Translations under genes and position numbers: made by a program
Source: Flavobacterium sp. ACN6
GTDB taxonomy: Bacteria > Bacteroidota > Bacteroidia > Flavobacteriales > Flavobacteriaceae
Direction of reading: 5' to 3'
NCBI RefSeq assembly: GCF_002304005.1
Contig: NZ_MRCQ01000004.1
Coordinates: forward strand, 62,001 to 126,000
Length of the DNA: 64,000 nucleotides
In this document: piece by piece, positions 53,183 to 62,166 of the stretch
Layout: each line of letters begins with the position of its first letter
How positions within the stretch are numbered: position 1 is the first letter of the stretch
Notes under the pieces: model-generated
What the model was told of the DNA's origin: nothing
What the model saw: the letters and a program-made list of their open reading frames with translations, nothing else
Database searches by the model: none

Positions 53183-53719
53183 TTGAAAAAATATTTAGTT
53201 CAGTTTAGGCCATTTTTACTTTTTGTTAGCATCTTTTTCTTGACATATATTGTTCTGACTTTGCTTTATAAATTGTATTTAAACAGTTATCAAGCTAATG
53301 ATCTTGACGGTATAAGCATGATTACAGGCGCCAATACAGAGCAGTTGCTGCAGTTTTTTAACTACGATATCAGTATTCAAAAAAGTATTCAGGATCCGTG
53401 GTTAAAAATTATAATTAACGAAAAATACGTAGCCCGTATAACAGAAGGCTGTAATGCTGTTAGTGTAATGATTCTTTTTGTTTCTTTTGTTGCTGCCTTT
53501 TCTGGAAAGTTTAAAAAGACTTTATTATTTATACTCTTTGGGCTTATTTCTATTTATATTTTAAATGTTATTAGAATTGCATTTTTAACGGTTCTTGTAT
53601 TTTATTTTCCAGCACAAAATGACTTTCTTCACGGAATTGTGTTTCCATTGATTATTTATGGATATGTCTTTGTTTTATGGATTTTCTGGATTAATAAGTT
53701 TTCAAAATATGCTAAATAG
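53183..53719 (+). CDS. xrtF: Exosortase XrtF
   Basis: 178 residues from a TTG start (no ATG fits; the N-terminus MKKYLVQFRPFLLFV is typical). Several membrane helices with the exosortase catalytic triad C90 (EGCNAVS), R131 (NVIRIAF) and H150 (FLHG). Exosortases cut C-terminal sorting signals in the membrane; XrtF is the flavobacterial type. A TAAATTTG box lies at 53162-53169. The next gene overlaps by 11 bp. Confidence 0.88.
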   Translation: MKKYLVQFRPFLLFVSIFFLTYIVLTLLYKLYLNSYQANDLDGISMITGANTEQLLQFFNYDISIQKSIQDPWLKIIINEKYVARITEGCNAVSVMILFVSFVAAFSGKFKKTLLFILFGLISIYILNVIRIAFLTVLVFYFPAQNDFLHGIVFPLIIYGYVFVLWIFWINKFSKYAK

Positions 53720-54155
53720 TTTAAGAGACAATAAGTTTAAAATCTTAATTGCAATACTTGTTGTAATCGGATTTGCATTTATAAGAGCTTTTGAAAAACA
53801 ATTGTTCTATGATCCTTTTTTGAACTATTTTAAAAATGATTTTCACAATCTGCCATATCCTCAGGTTGAAGAATTAAAGCTTTTTTTCGGACTTTTATCT
53901 CGTTACTTTTTAAATTCAGTTTTGTCTTTGGTGTTGATTTATGCATTATTTCAAGATCGAGATATTTTTAAGTTTAGCTTGATTATATATAGTTTGTTTC
54001 TAATAGTGCTTTTGGTAATGTTCTATGTAATTCTAGAATATTTTCCTGATGCTGGCTGGCTTCTTTTCTATGTAAGAAGATTCATAATTCAGCCTATTTT
54101 AGTGCTTTTGTTTATCCCTGGATTCTACTATCAGCTTCAGAATTCTAAAAAATAA
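53709..54155 (+). CDS. Exosortase F-associated membrane protein
   Basis: 148 residues from the ATG at 53709; about four hydrophobic segments (12-28, 58-78, 85-110, 118-138). It overlaps the end of xrtF by 11 bp and matches the family always paired with XrtF. The partner role is not defined. No candidate sorting-signal substrate is in the window. Confidence 0.82.
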   Translation: MLNSLRDNKFKILIAILVVIGFAFIRAFEKQLFYDPFLNYFKNDFHNLPYPQVEELKLFFGLLSRYFLNSVLSLVLIYALFQDRDIFKFSLIIYSLFLIVLLVMFYVILEYFPDAGWLLFYVRRFIIQPILVLLFIPGFYYQLQNSKK

Positions 54156-54190
54156 CATTTATTTTAGTTTTTTATCGATTGTTTTTTGAA

Positions 54191-54198
54191 TAGCTTTG
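54191..54198 (+). promoter_or_regulatory. Possible -7 box of the HYC_CC_PP gene (leaderless start)
   Basis: TAGCTTTG, exact TAnnTTTG, with only CAGC before the ATG; the same 4-nt spacing is seen at lptC. Confidence 0.35.
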
Positions 54199-54202
54199 CA
54201 GC

Positions 54203-54601
54203 ATGAATTTAAAAAAGTGTACAGGACTGTTTTTGGCGTTCCTTTTATTGGTTTCCAATATTGGGTTTGCTTTTGATGTACACTATTGCGGAGGAAAAAT
54301 TGCTTCCGTTTCATTAAATACAACAGTAGAGCCGGTAGTAGAAAAAAAATGCTGCGTTTCAAAAGAGAAAAAGAATTCTTGCTGTAAGGATAAAATTGTT
54401 CATTTTGAAAAAAAATCGGACAATGCAACTTTCAAATTTTTCTTTTTTCAGTTAGCTTTTCCAGCTGTTTTTCAAGACTACAAACCTTTAGTCTTTTTAG
54501 CGCTTCCAAATTTTAAAAAGAAAGAAGTCCTTTCGTATTATTCTGATGCGAATGCGCCCCCCTTATTTAAATTATACCATCAGTATATTTTCTATTCCTG
54601 A
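54203..54601 (+). CDS. HYC_CC_PP family cysteine-rich protein
   Basis: 132 residues with a signal peptide (about 1-24). Family hallmarks: VHYCGG (H27-C29), CC pairs at 50-51 and 60-61, and the C-terminal NAPPLF (P119-P120). The His/Cys set suggests metal binding, probably copper or zinc. It precedes a TonB receptor and an HMA-domain protein on the same strand. Confidence 0.82.
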   Translation: MNLKKCTGLFLAFLLLVSNIGFAFDVHYCGGKIASVSLNTTVEPVVEKKCCVSKEKKNSCCKDKIVHFEKKSDNATFKFFFFQLAFPAVFQDYKPLVFLALPNFKKKEVLSYYSDANAPPLFKLYHQYIFYS

Positions 54602-54719
54602 TATTAATGTGAAAGATGCAGTGCAAGTTTTGTCTAAAAACTTCGCATTTACATTTTGATTGGTTTTGTTTCAAACAAACATCAAAAATGTAATTCTATT
54701 CAACATTAAAATCATTTTT

Positions 54720-56726
54720 ATGCAAAAAAATATAATGCTTTTTATGGCGTTTTTGTTTTCCGTTGCTGCTTTTTCGCAGGAAGATTTAGAGGAAGTAAAA
54801 ATCAATAAAAAGCAAAAAGGAATTAAAAAATCCTTCACAGTAACAGCCAATACATCTCTAATTACAAGTAAGGAACTGCTTAAAGCAGCTTGTTGTAATC
54901 TGGCCGAAAGTTTCGAAACAAATCCATCAATCGACGTCAATTTTTCTGATGCTTTAACGGGAACTAAGCAAATTAAAATGCTTGGTTTAACCAGTCCTTA
55001 TTTAATGATTACCGAGGAAAATATTCCTTCTGTTCGAGGGGCTTCTCAAGCTTATGGGTTATCATTTACACCAGGAACGTGGATCGAAAGCGTTCAGATT
55101 ACCAAAGGTGCCGGAAGTGTTATAAACGGCTACGAAAGTATTTCTGGTCAAATCAACACAGAACTTTTAAAACCTTTGAGTGATATTCCTTTCTTCTTGA
55201 ATGCTTATGGTTCAACAGATTCTCGTTTTGAATTAAATACCCATTTTAATAAAAAGCTATCCAATAAATGGGCTACAAGTTTATTTGTTCACGGAAACAC
55301 ACGTGTGGCAAAAAACGACATGAACAATGACGGATTTTTGGATAATCCTTTAGGGAAGCAAATCAATGTTTTAAACCGTTACCAATATTACAATCCAGAA
55401 AGTGGTTTGGTAAGTTTTATCAATTTCAGGTATATGAATGATAAAAAACAAACGGGAGAAGTTGATTTTGATAAAGACCGCGATCGTGGCACGACCAATT
55501 TGTGGGGATCTGAAATTAACACAGAACGTTTTGATGTGTCAACAAAAATAGGTTACGTTTTTAAAGACATGCCTTATCAAAGTATTGGTTTTCAAAATGC
55601 TTTCAACACTCATAAACAAGATTCTTATTTTGGTTTAAATCTGTACGATATCAAACAAAATAGTTTTTATTCTAATTTGATTTTCAATTCCATCATAAAC
55701 AATACAATGCATAAGTTTACGACTGGTTTGAATTTTACCTACGATCAATATCAGGAATTTGTGAATGTTACTGATTACAGCCGAATCGATAATTCGGTTG
55801 GAGCATTCTTCGAATATACTTATGATAATACCGATAATTTTAGTTTGATTTTAGGAGGAAGAGTTGATAATCATAATCGATTGGGATTTTTTGTAACTCC
55901 GAGATTGCACATGCGATATAATCCTTGGAAAAACGGTGTTATTCGTTTTTCTGCAGGAAGAGGAAAACGTACAGCTAATATTTTTGCCGAAAACCAACAG
56001 CTTTTTGCAAGTTCGAGAGCATTTTCAATTTTGGATTCCAGCGGAAAAGTATATGGTTTAAATCCAGAAATTGCTTGGAATTATGGGGTGAGTTTTTCAC
56101 AGAAATTCACTTTATTCAATAGAAATGCAGACGCAGGTTTTGATTTCTACCGTACCGATTTCCAAAATCAAGCTGTTGTAGATTTAATGCAGAGTCCGCA
56201 GCAAGTATTGTTTTATGATTTAAAAGGAAGTTCATTTGCAAACAGCCTTCAAGTAGAGTTTAATTACGAGCTGATTCATAATTTAAATTTAAGAACGGCA
56301 TACAAATATTACGACATTCAAACCGATTATTTGAGAGGTACATTTCAGCGGCCATTGCAGGCTAAGCATCGTTTCTTGGGTAATTTAGAGTACGAAACAA
56401 TCTGGAATGATGATAAACAATGGAGGTTTGATTTTACTTATAACTGGTCAGGAAAACAACAATTGCCTTATACGGCTTCAAATCCTGAGACAGATCAATT
56501 TCCAGATTTTTCACCTGCATATGCTGTGATGAATGCGCAGGTTACCCGCGTTTTTTCTTCTGTTTTTGAAGTATATATTGGAGGAGAAAACATTGGAAAT
56601 TACAAACAAGAAAAAGCAATTTTAGGTACAGAAAATCCTTTTGGACCAAATTTTGATGCTTCTGTAGCATACGCGCCAATTTTTGGACAAATGTATTACG
56701 CAGGATTAAGATTTAAAATTAAATAA
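54720..56726 (+). CDS. TonB-dependent receptor, putative metal/metallophore type
   Basis: 668 residues from the ATG at 54720, which gives a signal peptide (AAFSQ); the earlier in-frame ATG at 54660 is less likely. No carboxypeptidase-regulatory domain. Plug about 45-165 with an unusual KAACCNLAESFETN, where the Cys pair may bind metal; then a barrel ending in ...YYAGLRFKIK. It is about 300 residues shorter than the susC product. Flanked by two Cys-rich metal-type proteins, so copper or similar ion uptake is the best guess. Confidence 0.82.
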   Translation: MQKNIMLFMAFLFSVAAFSQEDLEEVKINKKQKGIKKSFTVTANTSLITSKELLKAACCNLAESFETNPSIDVNFSDALTGTKQIKMLGLTSPYLMITEENIPSVRGASQAYGLSFTPGTWIESVQITKGAGSVINGYESISGQINTELLKPLSDIPFFLNAYGSTDSRFELNTHFNKKLSNKWATSLFVHGNTRVAKNDMNNDGFLDNPLGKQINVLNRYQYYNPESGLVSFINFRYMNDKKQTGEVDFDKDRDRGTTNLWGSEINTERFDVSTKIGYVFKDMPYQSIGFQNAFNTHKQDSYFGLNLYDIKQNSFYSNLIFNSIINNTMHKFTTGLNFTYDQYQEFVNVTDYSRIDNSVGAFFEYTYDNTDNFSLILGGRVDNHNRLGFFVTPRLHMRYNPWKNGVIRFSAGRGKRTANIFAENQQLFASSRAFSILDSSGKVYGLNPEIAWNYGVSFSQKFTLFNRNADAGFDFYRTDFQNQAVVDLMQSPQQVLFYDLKGSSFANSLQVEFNYELIHNLNLRTAYKYYDIQTDYLRGTFQRPLQAKHRFLGNLEYETIWNDDKQWRFDFTYNWSGKQQLPYTASNPETDQFPDFSPAYAVMNAQVTRVFSSVFEVYIGGENIGNYKQEKAILGTENPFGPNFDASVAYAPIFGQMYYAGLRFKIK

Positions 56727-56779
56727 ACAAGCAATAGTAATTACAGTAATAAATTTCGATAACATTAATAATAAATAAG

Positions 56780-57121
56780 ATGAACAAGATAGTTTTAATC
56801 GCAATGATTACTTTTTTAGGATTTTCGGCTCAGGCTCAAACTAAAAAAAATAAAAATTTAAAATACACAACAGAAGTAAATGGTAACTGCGAGCAATGTA
56901 AGAAACGAATTGAAAAAGCAGCTTATGGTGTGCCAGGCGTAAAAACTGCCAGCTGGGATATAAGTTCACATCAACTTTCGGTAATTTTAAACGAAGAGAA
57001 ATCTTCTCCTATAGATTTAAATACCGCAGTTGCCAAAGCGGGGCATGATACAAAAGAAGTTAAAGCGACAACAGCAGATTATGATAATTTACATAGTTGC
57101 TGCAAGTACGTAAGAGAATAA
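56780..57121 (+). CDS. Secreted heavy-metal-associated (HMA) domain protein
   Basis: 113 residues: signal peptide 1-20 (SAQAQ), HMA ferredoxin-like domain (about 28-98) with the metal motif NCEQC (C37, C40), and a C-terminal HSCCKY. Being exported it is a periplasmic metal carrier rather than a cytoplasmic CopZ. Fifty-three bp after the TonB receptor; a terminator follows. Confidence 0.85.
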   Translation: MNKIVLIAMITFLGFSAQAQTKKNKNLKYTTEVNGNCEQCKKRIEKAAYGVPGVKTASWDISSHQLSVILNEEKSSPIDLNTAVAKAGHDTKEVKATTADYDNLHSCCKYVRE

Positions 57122-57130
57122 TTATTTTTT

Positions 57131-57159
57131 AAGCCCAAGCTTTAGTTTGGGCTTTTTTT
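57131..57159 (+). terminator. Terminator after the HMA gene
   Basis: AAGCCCAA / TTGGGCTT hairpin followed by a T-run. Confidence 0.85.
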
Positions 57160-57254
57160 AATAGTTAATTTATGTTTAAAATACTGCATTTTATTGTGGT
57201 TAATGTAAATTATTGTTACTTTCACGAACTTATATAGATAACCAACTTCGTTTT

Positions 57255-57935
57255 ATGAATAATTTTGATTGGACCCAGTTAATAAACCCTGAATTTTACA
57301 TTACTTTAAGTGTCGGAGGTTTTCAGATTGGGTTGTTTATTGTGCTGTTTATAGTATTTGCTGAAACAGGGCTTTTTGCAGGTTTTTTTCTGCCTGGAGA
57401 TAGTTTGCTTTTTTTAGCAGGTATTTATAGCCGCGACTTAATTGAAAATGTCTTAATTATTCCTAACGATTTTTTAAATGTGTTATTACTTTCAACTGCA
57501 GTTGCGGTAATGGGAGTTTTAGGAAATATGACAGGTTATTGGTTTGGAGCTAAAAGCGGTTATTATTTGTTTAAAAAAGAAGATACGTTTTGGTTTAAGA
57601 AAAAATATTTACTTCAATCAAAAGATTTCTTCGAGAAATATGGAGGTAAGGCGATTATTTACGCAAGATTCCTTCCGATTTTTAGAACATTTGCTCCAAT
57701 AGTTGCAGGAATCGTTTCGATGGACAAGAAGAAGTTTATGTTTTTTAATGTGTTAAGTTCTTTTCTTTGGTCATTCATATTGATTTTTGCAGGACATTAT
57801 TTGTACGGCATCTTTTTAAAACAAGGAATAGATTTAAAGAAACATATCGAATATATCATTATAATTATTGTTATCATATCAACGTTTCCAGTCTTAGTGA
57901 AACTCTTAAAAAAGAGACCAAGCGAAAAAATATAA
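57255..57935 (+). CDS. DedA/SNARE-associated family membrane protein
   Basis: 226 residues from the ATG at 57255. Features: ETGLFAGFFLPGDSLLFLAG, GYWFGAKSGYYLF and IIYARFLPIFRTFAPIVAGI, i.e. the DedA core with re-entrant helices. DedA proteins recycle undecaprenyl phosphate or phospholipids. The last 11 codons and stop (57901-57935) lie inside the first copy of the 315-bp repeat downstream. Confidence 0.9.
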   Translation: MNNFDWTQLINPEFYITLSVGGFQIGLFIVLFIVFAETGLFAGFFLPGDSLLFLAGIYSRDLIENVLIIPNDFLNVLLLSTAVAVMGVLGNMTGYWFGAKSGYYLFKKEDTFWFKKKYLLQSKDFFEKYGGKAIIYARFLPIFRTFAPIVAGIVSMDKKKFMFFNVLSSFLWSFILIFAGHYLYGIFLKQGIDLKKHIEYIIIIIVIISTFPVLVKLLKKRPSEKI

Positions 57936-57943
57936 ATACAGAA

Positions 57944-57979
57944 AAGTCCGAAGCTTCAAAAACTTCGGACTTTTTTATT
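57944..57979 (+). terminator. Terminator of dedA (first of six array copies)
   Basis: AGTCCGAAG / CTTCGGACT hairpin with six T. Variants recur about every 155-160 bp to 58770. Confidence 0.8.
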
Positions 57980-58036
57980 TCCTATTCAAGGTGAATATAA
58001 TTCTATTTGTATAAATGAATTCTTTAGTGTTTTAAT

Positions 58037-58066
58037 ATAGCCCACGGTTTTAACCGTGGGCTATAT
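58037..58066. repeat. REP-like palindrome, dedA array (perfect copy)
   Basis: TATAGCCCACGGTT / AACCGTGGGCTATA, a 14-bp perfect inverted repeat with a 2-nt centre. The same 30 bp recur at 58352-58381, with less perfect versions at 58191-58215, 58506-58530 and 58667-58690. Confidence 0.75.
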
Positions 58067-58885
58067 TAAAAAGAGACCAAGCGAAAAAATATAAATAAAA
58101 AAGTTCGAAGCTTCAAAACTTCGGACTTTCTTATTTCCTATTCAAGGGAGATATAATTCTATTTGTATAAATGGATTCTTTTGTGTTTGATATAGCCCGC
58201 GGCTTCAACCGTGGGAACTCTTAAAAAAGAGACCAAGCGAAAAAATATAAATACAGAAAAGTCCGAAGCTTCAAAAACTTCGGACTTTTTTATTTCCTAT
58301 TCAAGGTGAATATAATTCTATTTGTATAAATGAATTCTTTAGTGTTTTAATATAGCCCACGGTTTTAACCGTGGGCTATATTAAAAAGAGACCAAGCGAA
58401 AAAATATAAATAAAAAAGTTCGAAGCTTCAAAACTTCGGACTTTCTTATTTCCTATTCAAGGGAGATATAATTCTATTTGTATAAATGGATTCTTTTGTG
58501 TTTGATATAGCCCGCGGCTTCAACCGTGGGAACTCTTAAAAAAGAGACCAAGCGAAAAAATATAAATACAGAAAAGTCCGAAGCTTCAAAAACTTCGGAC
58601 TTTTTTATTTCCTATTCAAGGTGAATATAATTCTATTTGTATAAATGAATTCTTTAGTGTTTTAATATAGCCCACGGTTTTAACCGTGGGAACTTATTAA
58701 AAAGAGACCAAGCGAAAAAATATAAATACAGAAAAAGTCCGAAGCTTCAAAACTTCGGACTTTTTTATTTTGGTATTTATTAGAATTAATTCTCTTTATA
58801 TAAAAAATGAATTCAAGTATTTTAATATTACAATAGTTTCAACCATAGAAATACAAATGCAGATTATTATATTTTAAATTGGCAA

Positions 58886-58937
58886 CAACCATTAGCAATT
58901 AACAATTAACCATTAACCATTAACCATTAACAATTAT
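58886..58937. repeat. Short heptamer repeat before the rodA end
   Basis: A run of ATTAACC/ATTAACA heptamers between the array and the rodA stop. Nothing else is recognisable in 58781-58942 apart from a decayed palindrome at 58829-58850. Confidence 0.5.
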
Positions 58938-58942
58938 CAAAC

Positions 58943-60178
58943 CTACCATTCATTTACTTTATTCGCGTCCATTTTAAGGAAAATAAACAACAATATAGTA
59001 AAGCCCCAAAGTCCAGAACCTCCGTAAGAAAAGAAGGGCAGAGGAACCCCGATTGTAGGGAAAATTCCAATTACCATTGCAATATTTACAAAGAAGTGTA
59101 TAAATAGAATTCCGGCGACACAATATCCGTAGACTCGGCTGAATTTAGTTTTCTGCCTTTCGGCTAAATAAATTACGCGAAGCAATAGTCCAACGAAAAG
59201 AGCAATAACTGTTAGAGAGCCTGCAAAACCCCATTCTTCACCAACTGTTGTAAAGATATAATCGGTATGCTGCTCTGGAACGAAACCACCTTTGGTTTGT
59301 GTTCCTTCCAAGAAACCTTTTCCAATCCATCCTCCAGACCCAATTGCGATTTCAGACTGGTTGGTATTGTATCCAATACCTTTCATGTCTACAGTTTTAC
59401 CCAATAAAATATTGAAACGGTCTCTATGGTGTTGTTTAAAAACGTTATCAAAAACATAATCAACAGAAAAAACAAAACCAGAGATTAAGACTAATAATAT
59501 AGCGCTCAAAATTATATTTCGATCAACAGCCCTGCCTTTGAAATGGATAATGGCTAAGACAACAAATGCGATTATGACTACTACATAAGGTTCTAATACC
59601 AATGTAAGTACAAAAAGAACAATAGTGATAAAAGCAGTCCATACGTACCAAGATGGTAAACCTTCTCTGTAAAGAACAAGTATAAAAACACTATAAATTA
59701 ACGCACTTCCAGGGTCTGGCTGTGGTAAAATTAATAATACCGGCAAGAACATAATAGCTAAAGCCTGAATCTGTCTATTGGTTTCTTTTAAGTTAATCTG
59801 TGTGTCACTTAGGTATTTAGCCAAAGCCAATGACGTTGCGGCTTTTGCAAATTCTGACGGCTGTAAAGTAAAACTTCCTATGGCATACCAGCATCGCTGA
59901 CCGGCAATTGTTTTTCCAAAAAGGAACAATCCTGCAAGAGATAATAAAGAGACTCCAAAGATAATACTGGCATATTTTTCATAAAACTTACCATCAACAA
60001 AAAGAACAACAAATATCAATGGAATTGTACAGCAGATAAAAATAAGCTGTTTTTGATAAGTCCCGTCTGTTGATAACAAAGAAGACGAATAAATATTCAA
60101 CCAGCCTAAAGTTACCAGCGCAACGTAGATAAAGACACTTATCCAATCGATATTATTTTTTACACTTTGATTTCTCAT
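58943..60178 (-). CDS. rodA: Rod shape-determining SEDS glycosyltransferase RodA
   Basis: 411 residues, about 10 helices. SEDS motifs: WYAIGSFTLQPSEFAKAA, PDPGSALIY, the long periplasmic loop with QSEIAIGSGGWIGKGFLEGTQ, PEQHTDYIFTTVGEEWGF, and GIFPTIGVPLPFFSYGGSG. It polymerises lipid II during elongation with PBP2, encoded just upstream by 14 bp. Confidence 0.96.
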   Translation of the reverse strand: MRNQSVKNNIDWISVFIYVALVTLGWLNIYSSSLLSTDGTYQKQLIFICCTIPLIFVVLFVDGKFYEKYASIIFGVSLLSLAGLFLFGKTIAGQRCWYAIGSFTLQPSEFAKAATSLALAKYLSDTQINLKETNRQIQALAIMFLPVLLILPQPDPGSALIYSVFILVLYREGLPSWYVWTAFITIVLFVLTLVLEPYVVVIIAFVVLAIIHFKGRAVDRNIILSAILLVLISGFVFSVDYVFDNVFKQHHRDRFNILLGKTVDMKGIGYNTNQSEIAIGSGGWIGKGFLEGTQTKGGFVPEQHTDYIFTTVGEEWGFAGSLTVIALFVGLLLRVIYLAERQKTKFSRVYGYCVAGILFIHFFVNIAMVIGIFPTIGVPLPFFSYGGSGLWGFTILLFIFLKMDANKVNEW

Positions 60179-60192
60179 TTGAAATAATCTTT

Positions 60193-62166
60193 CTAGTTTT
60201 TCTTAGTAGTGTCTACTGCTGTTTTTTTAACTTCAGTTTTCGGTGTTGTGGTAACTGGTGCTTTTGGTTTTACGATTTTGGCTTGTAAAACAGAATCTTT
60301 TGGAACAGATTCAATTTTAAGAGCTTCACTTATTCCTCCTAATTTCGCATATTCCGAAAGTAAACTTTTGTTTAATACTCTTATTTCCAAATCAGTTCTT
60401 GTGATTTTTTTTCTAAGATATTTTTCAATCATCAAACTCGCAATCGGACCTGCAACTGTTGCTCCAAAACCTCCATTTTCAATCATAACTGCGATAGCAA
60501 TTTTCGGATTGTCTTTTGGTGCGAAAGCTACAAATATCGAGTGATCTTTTAATTTCTCTCTTTTACCATTTATTTTAGCGTAGTTCTCTGCTGTTCCTGT
60601 TTTTCCGCAAATATCGATACCTTCAACTCTAAGCGCATAAGCGGTACCTTTGTTGTACACGTCAAATAAACCACTAATAACAGGCGGGAAATATTTTTGA
60701 TCGATAGAAGTAACATGTTTAGTAGTAAACTTCTCGTCTATTTTTTCTCCTTCTATCTGTTTAATGATATGAGGTGTGTAATAATAACCTTGATTGGCAA
60801 CAGTAGCCATCATGTTTGCTAATTGAATTGGAGTCATTAAAACTTCTCCCTGACCAATCGCGTTCGAAACAATAGTTGAACTTCTCCATCCTCCGTTAGG
60901 ATAAATTCTTTTATAGGTTTTAGAAGTTGGAATATTTCCTTTTTTCCCAGTTGGAAGATCATAACCCATAAATTGTCCTAAACCAAAACTTCTTACGTGA
61001 TCGCTCCAAACATCAACAGCTTTTCCTGGATCTTTATATTTGTTAATGGTTAACATATATGCTTGACCAAAATAAGTGTTACAAGAATTGTAAATACCAT
61101 TGTGCAATTGATGTGGACCAAAACCGTGACATTTCATAAATCGACCGCCGCCATAACTAAATCCGTGATGACACATAAAAGTAGTCTGTTCATTAACGAC
61201 ACCTTCTTGAAGTGCAACTAAACCAGTTAAAATTTTAAATGGAGAACCAGGAGGGTATTCTGCTAAAAGTCCTCTGTCGTATAATGGTTTTGCTATCGAA
61301 TCGCGGTATAAAAGCGTATAATTCTTAGATCTTTGGCGTCCTACCAAAATACCCGGATCGTATGACGGAGCAGTAACAAGCGCCAAGATTTCACCAGATT
61401 TAGGCTCAAGAGCAACGATTCCACCTCTTTTATTAATCATTAATTCTTCACCATATTTTTGAAGTTCAGCATCAATAGTTAAATTGATATCTTCTCCAGC
61501 AACGGCAATAGTATCGTATTTTCCTTCTTTGTAGGCACCGATTTCTCGGTTGTACTTATCTTTTTGAATGTATTTTACACCTTTTATTCCGCGTAAAATT
61601 TCCTCATAGCTTTCTTCAACACCTTGTTTTCCAATTAAATCACCACTATTGTAGTAAGGGTTTTTTGCAATTAATTTTTCGTTAACCTGTGTGATGAAAC
61701 CAAAAATGTTTGCGCCGTAATCTACTTCATAATCACGAAGAGATCTTTTTTGGAAATAAAAACCTTCATATTTTCTGATTTTTTCCTGAAAAGCAGCAAA
61801 TTCATTTTTATTCAATTGTGATAGAAAAACTGAAGGTAGTCTCGGGCTGTAAACTTTTGCCTTAGCGACACGCTTATTGTAGTCTTCTTGGGTAATGTTC
61901 AAGAGCGCACAAAATTCGGCAATATTAAGGTCTTTCTTTACTTCTCTAGGAATCACCATGATATCATAAGAAGCCTGATTAGCAACTAGAAGTTTTCCAT
62001 TACGATCATAAATGTAACCTCGTTCAGGATAGTCATAAACTTTTTTGATCGCATTATTTTCTGATTTGAGTTTAAAAGAATCGTCAATAATCTGCAGATA
62101 AAATATCCTGATCACTAGCAAAGATGCTGCAATAATAATTATAGTGGGCAGCAGAACTTTTCTCAT
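60193..62166 (-). CDS. mrdA: Penicillin-binding protein 2 (class B transpeptidase)
   Basis: 657 residues: one N-terminal TM (about 5-24), dimerisation/pedestal domain, transpeptidase with SxxK at S308-K311 (PPGSPFKIL) and KTG at K522-G524 (CGKTGTAEN). The C-terminal ~35 residues are a Lys/Thr/Pro tail (about 622-657) not seen in E. coli. It crosslinks peptidoglycan with RodA. Overlaps mreD by 4 bp. Confidence 0.95.
   Translation of the reverse strand: MRKVLLPTIIIIAASLLVIRIFYLQIIDDSFKLKSENNAIKKVYDYPERGYIYDRNGKLLVANQASYDIMVIPREVKKDLNIAEFCALLNITQEDYNKRVAKAKVYSPRLPSVFLSQLNKNEFAAFQEKIRKYEGFYFQKRSLRDYEVDYGANIFGFITQVNEKLIAKNPYYNSGDLIGKQGVEESYEEILRGIKGVKYIQKDKYNREIGAYKEGKYDTIAVAGEDINLTIDAELQKYGEELMINKRGGIVALEPKSGEILALVTAPSYDPGILVGRQRSKNYTLLYRDSIAKPLYDRGLLAEYPPGSPFKILTGLVALQEGVVNEQTTFMCHHGFSYGGGRFMKCHGFGPHQLHNGIYNSCNTYFGQAYMLTINKYKDPGKAVDVWSDHVRSFGLGQFMGYDLPTGKKGNIPTSKTYKRIYPNGGWRSSTIVSNAIGQGEVLMTPIQLANMMATVANQGYYYTPHIIKQIEGEKIDEKFTTKHVTSIDQKYFPPVISGLFDVYNKGTAYALRVEGIDICGKTGTAENYAKINGKREKLKDHSIFVAFAPKDNPKIAIAVMIENGGFGATVAGPIASLMIEKYLRKKITRTDLEIRVLNKSLLSEYAKLGGISEALKIESVPKDSVLQAKIVKPKAPVTTTPKTEVKKTAVDTTKKN

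Larger units (their letters stand above)
57901..58780. repeat. 315-bp higher-order tandem repeat spanning the dedA 3' end
   Basis: Two apparently identical 315-bp copies (57901-58215 and 58216-58530) and a third, partial and diverging one (58531-58780). Each has two related halves of about 160 bp (types A and B), and each half holds the dedA end sequence AGAGACCAAGCG, a GTCCGAAG/CTTCGGAC-type terminator hairpin, a spacer and a REP-like palindrome (TATAGCCCACGG...). There are six hairpins in total. The 1-kb stretch has no plausible gene. Confidence 0.85.

Noticed and set aside
57901..58780. CRISPR-like array
   Set aside because: Units are about 155-315 bp with no unique spacers, and no cas genes are present.
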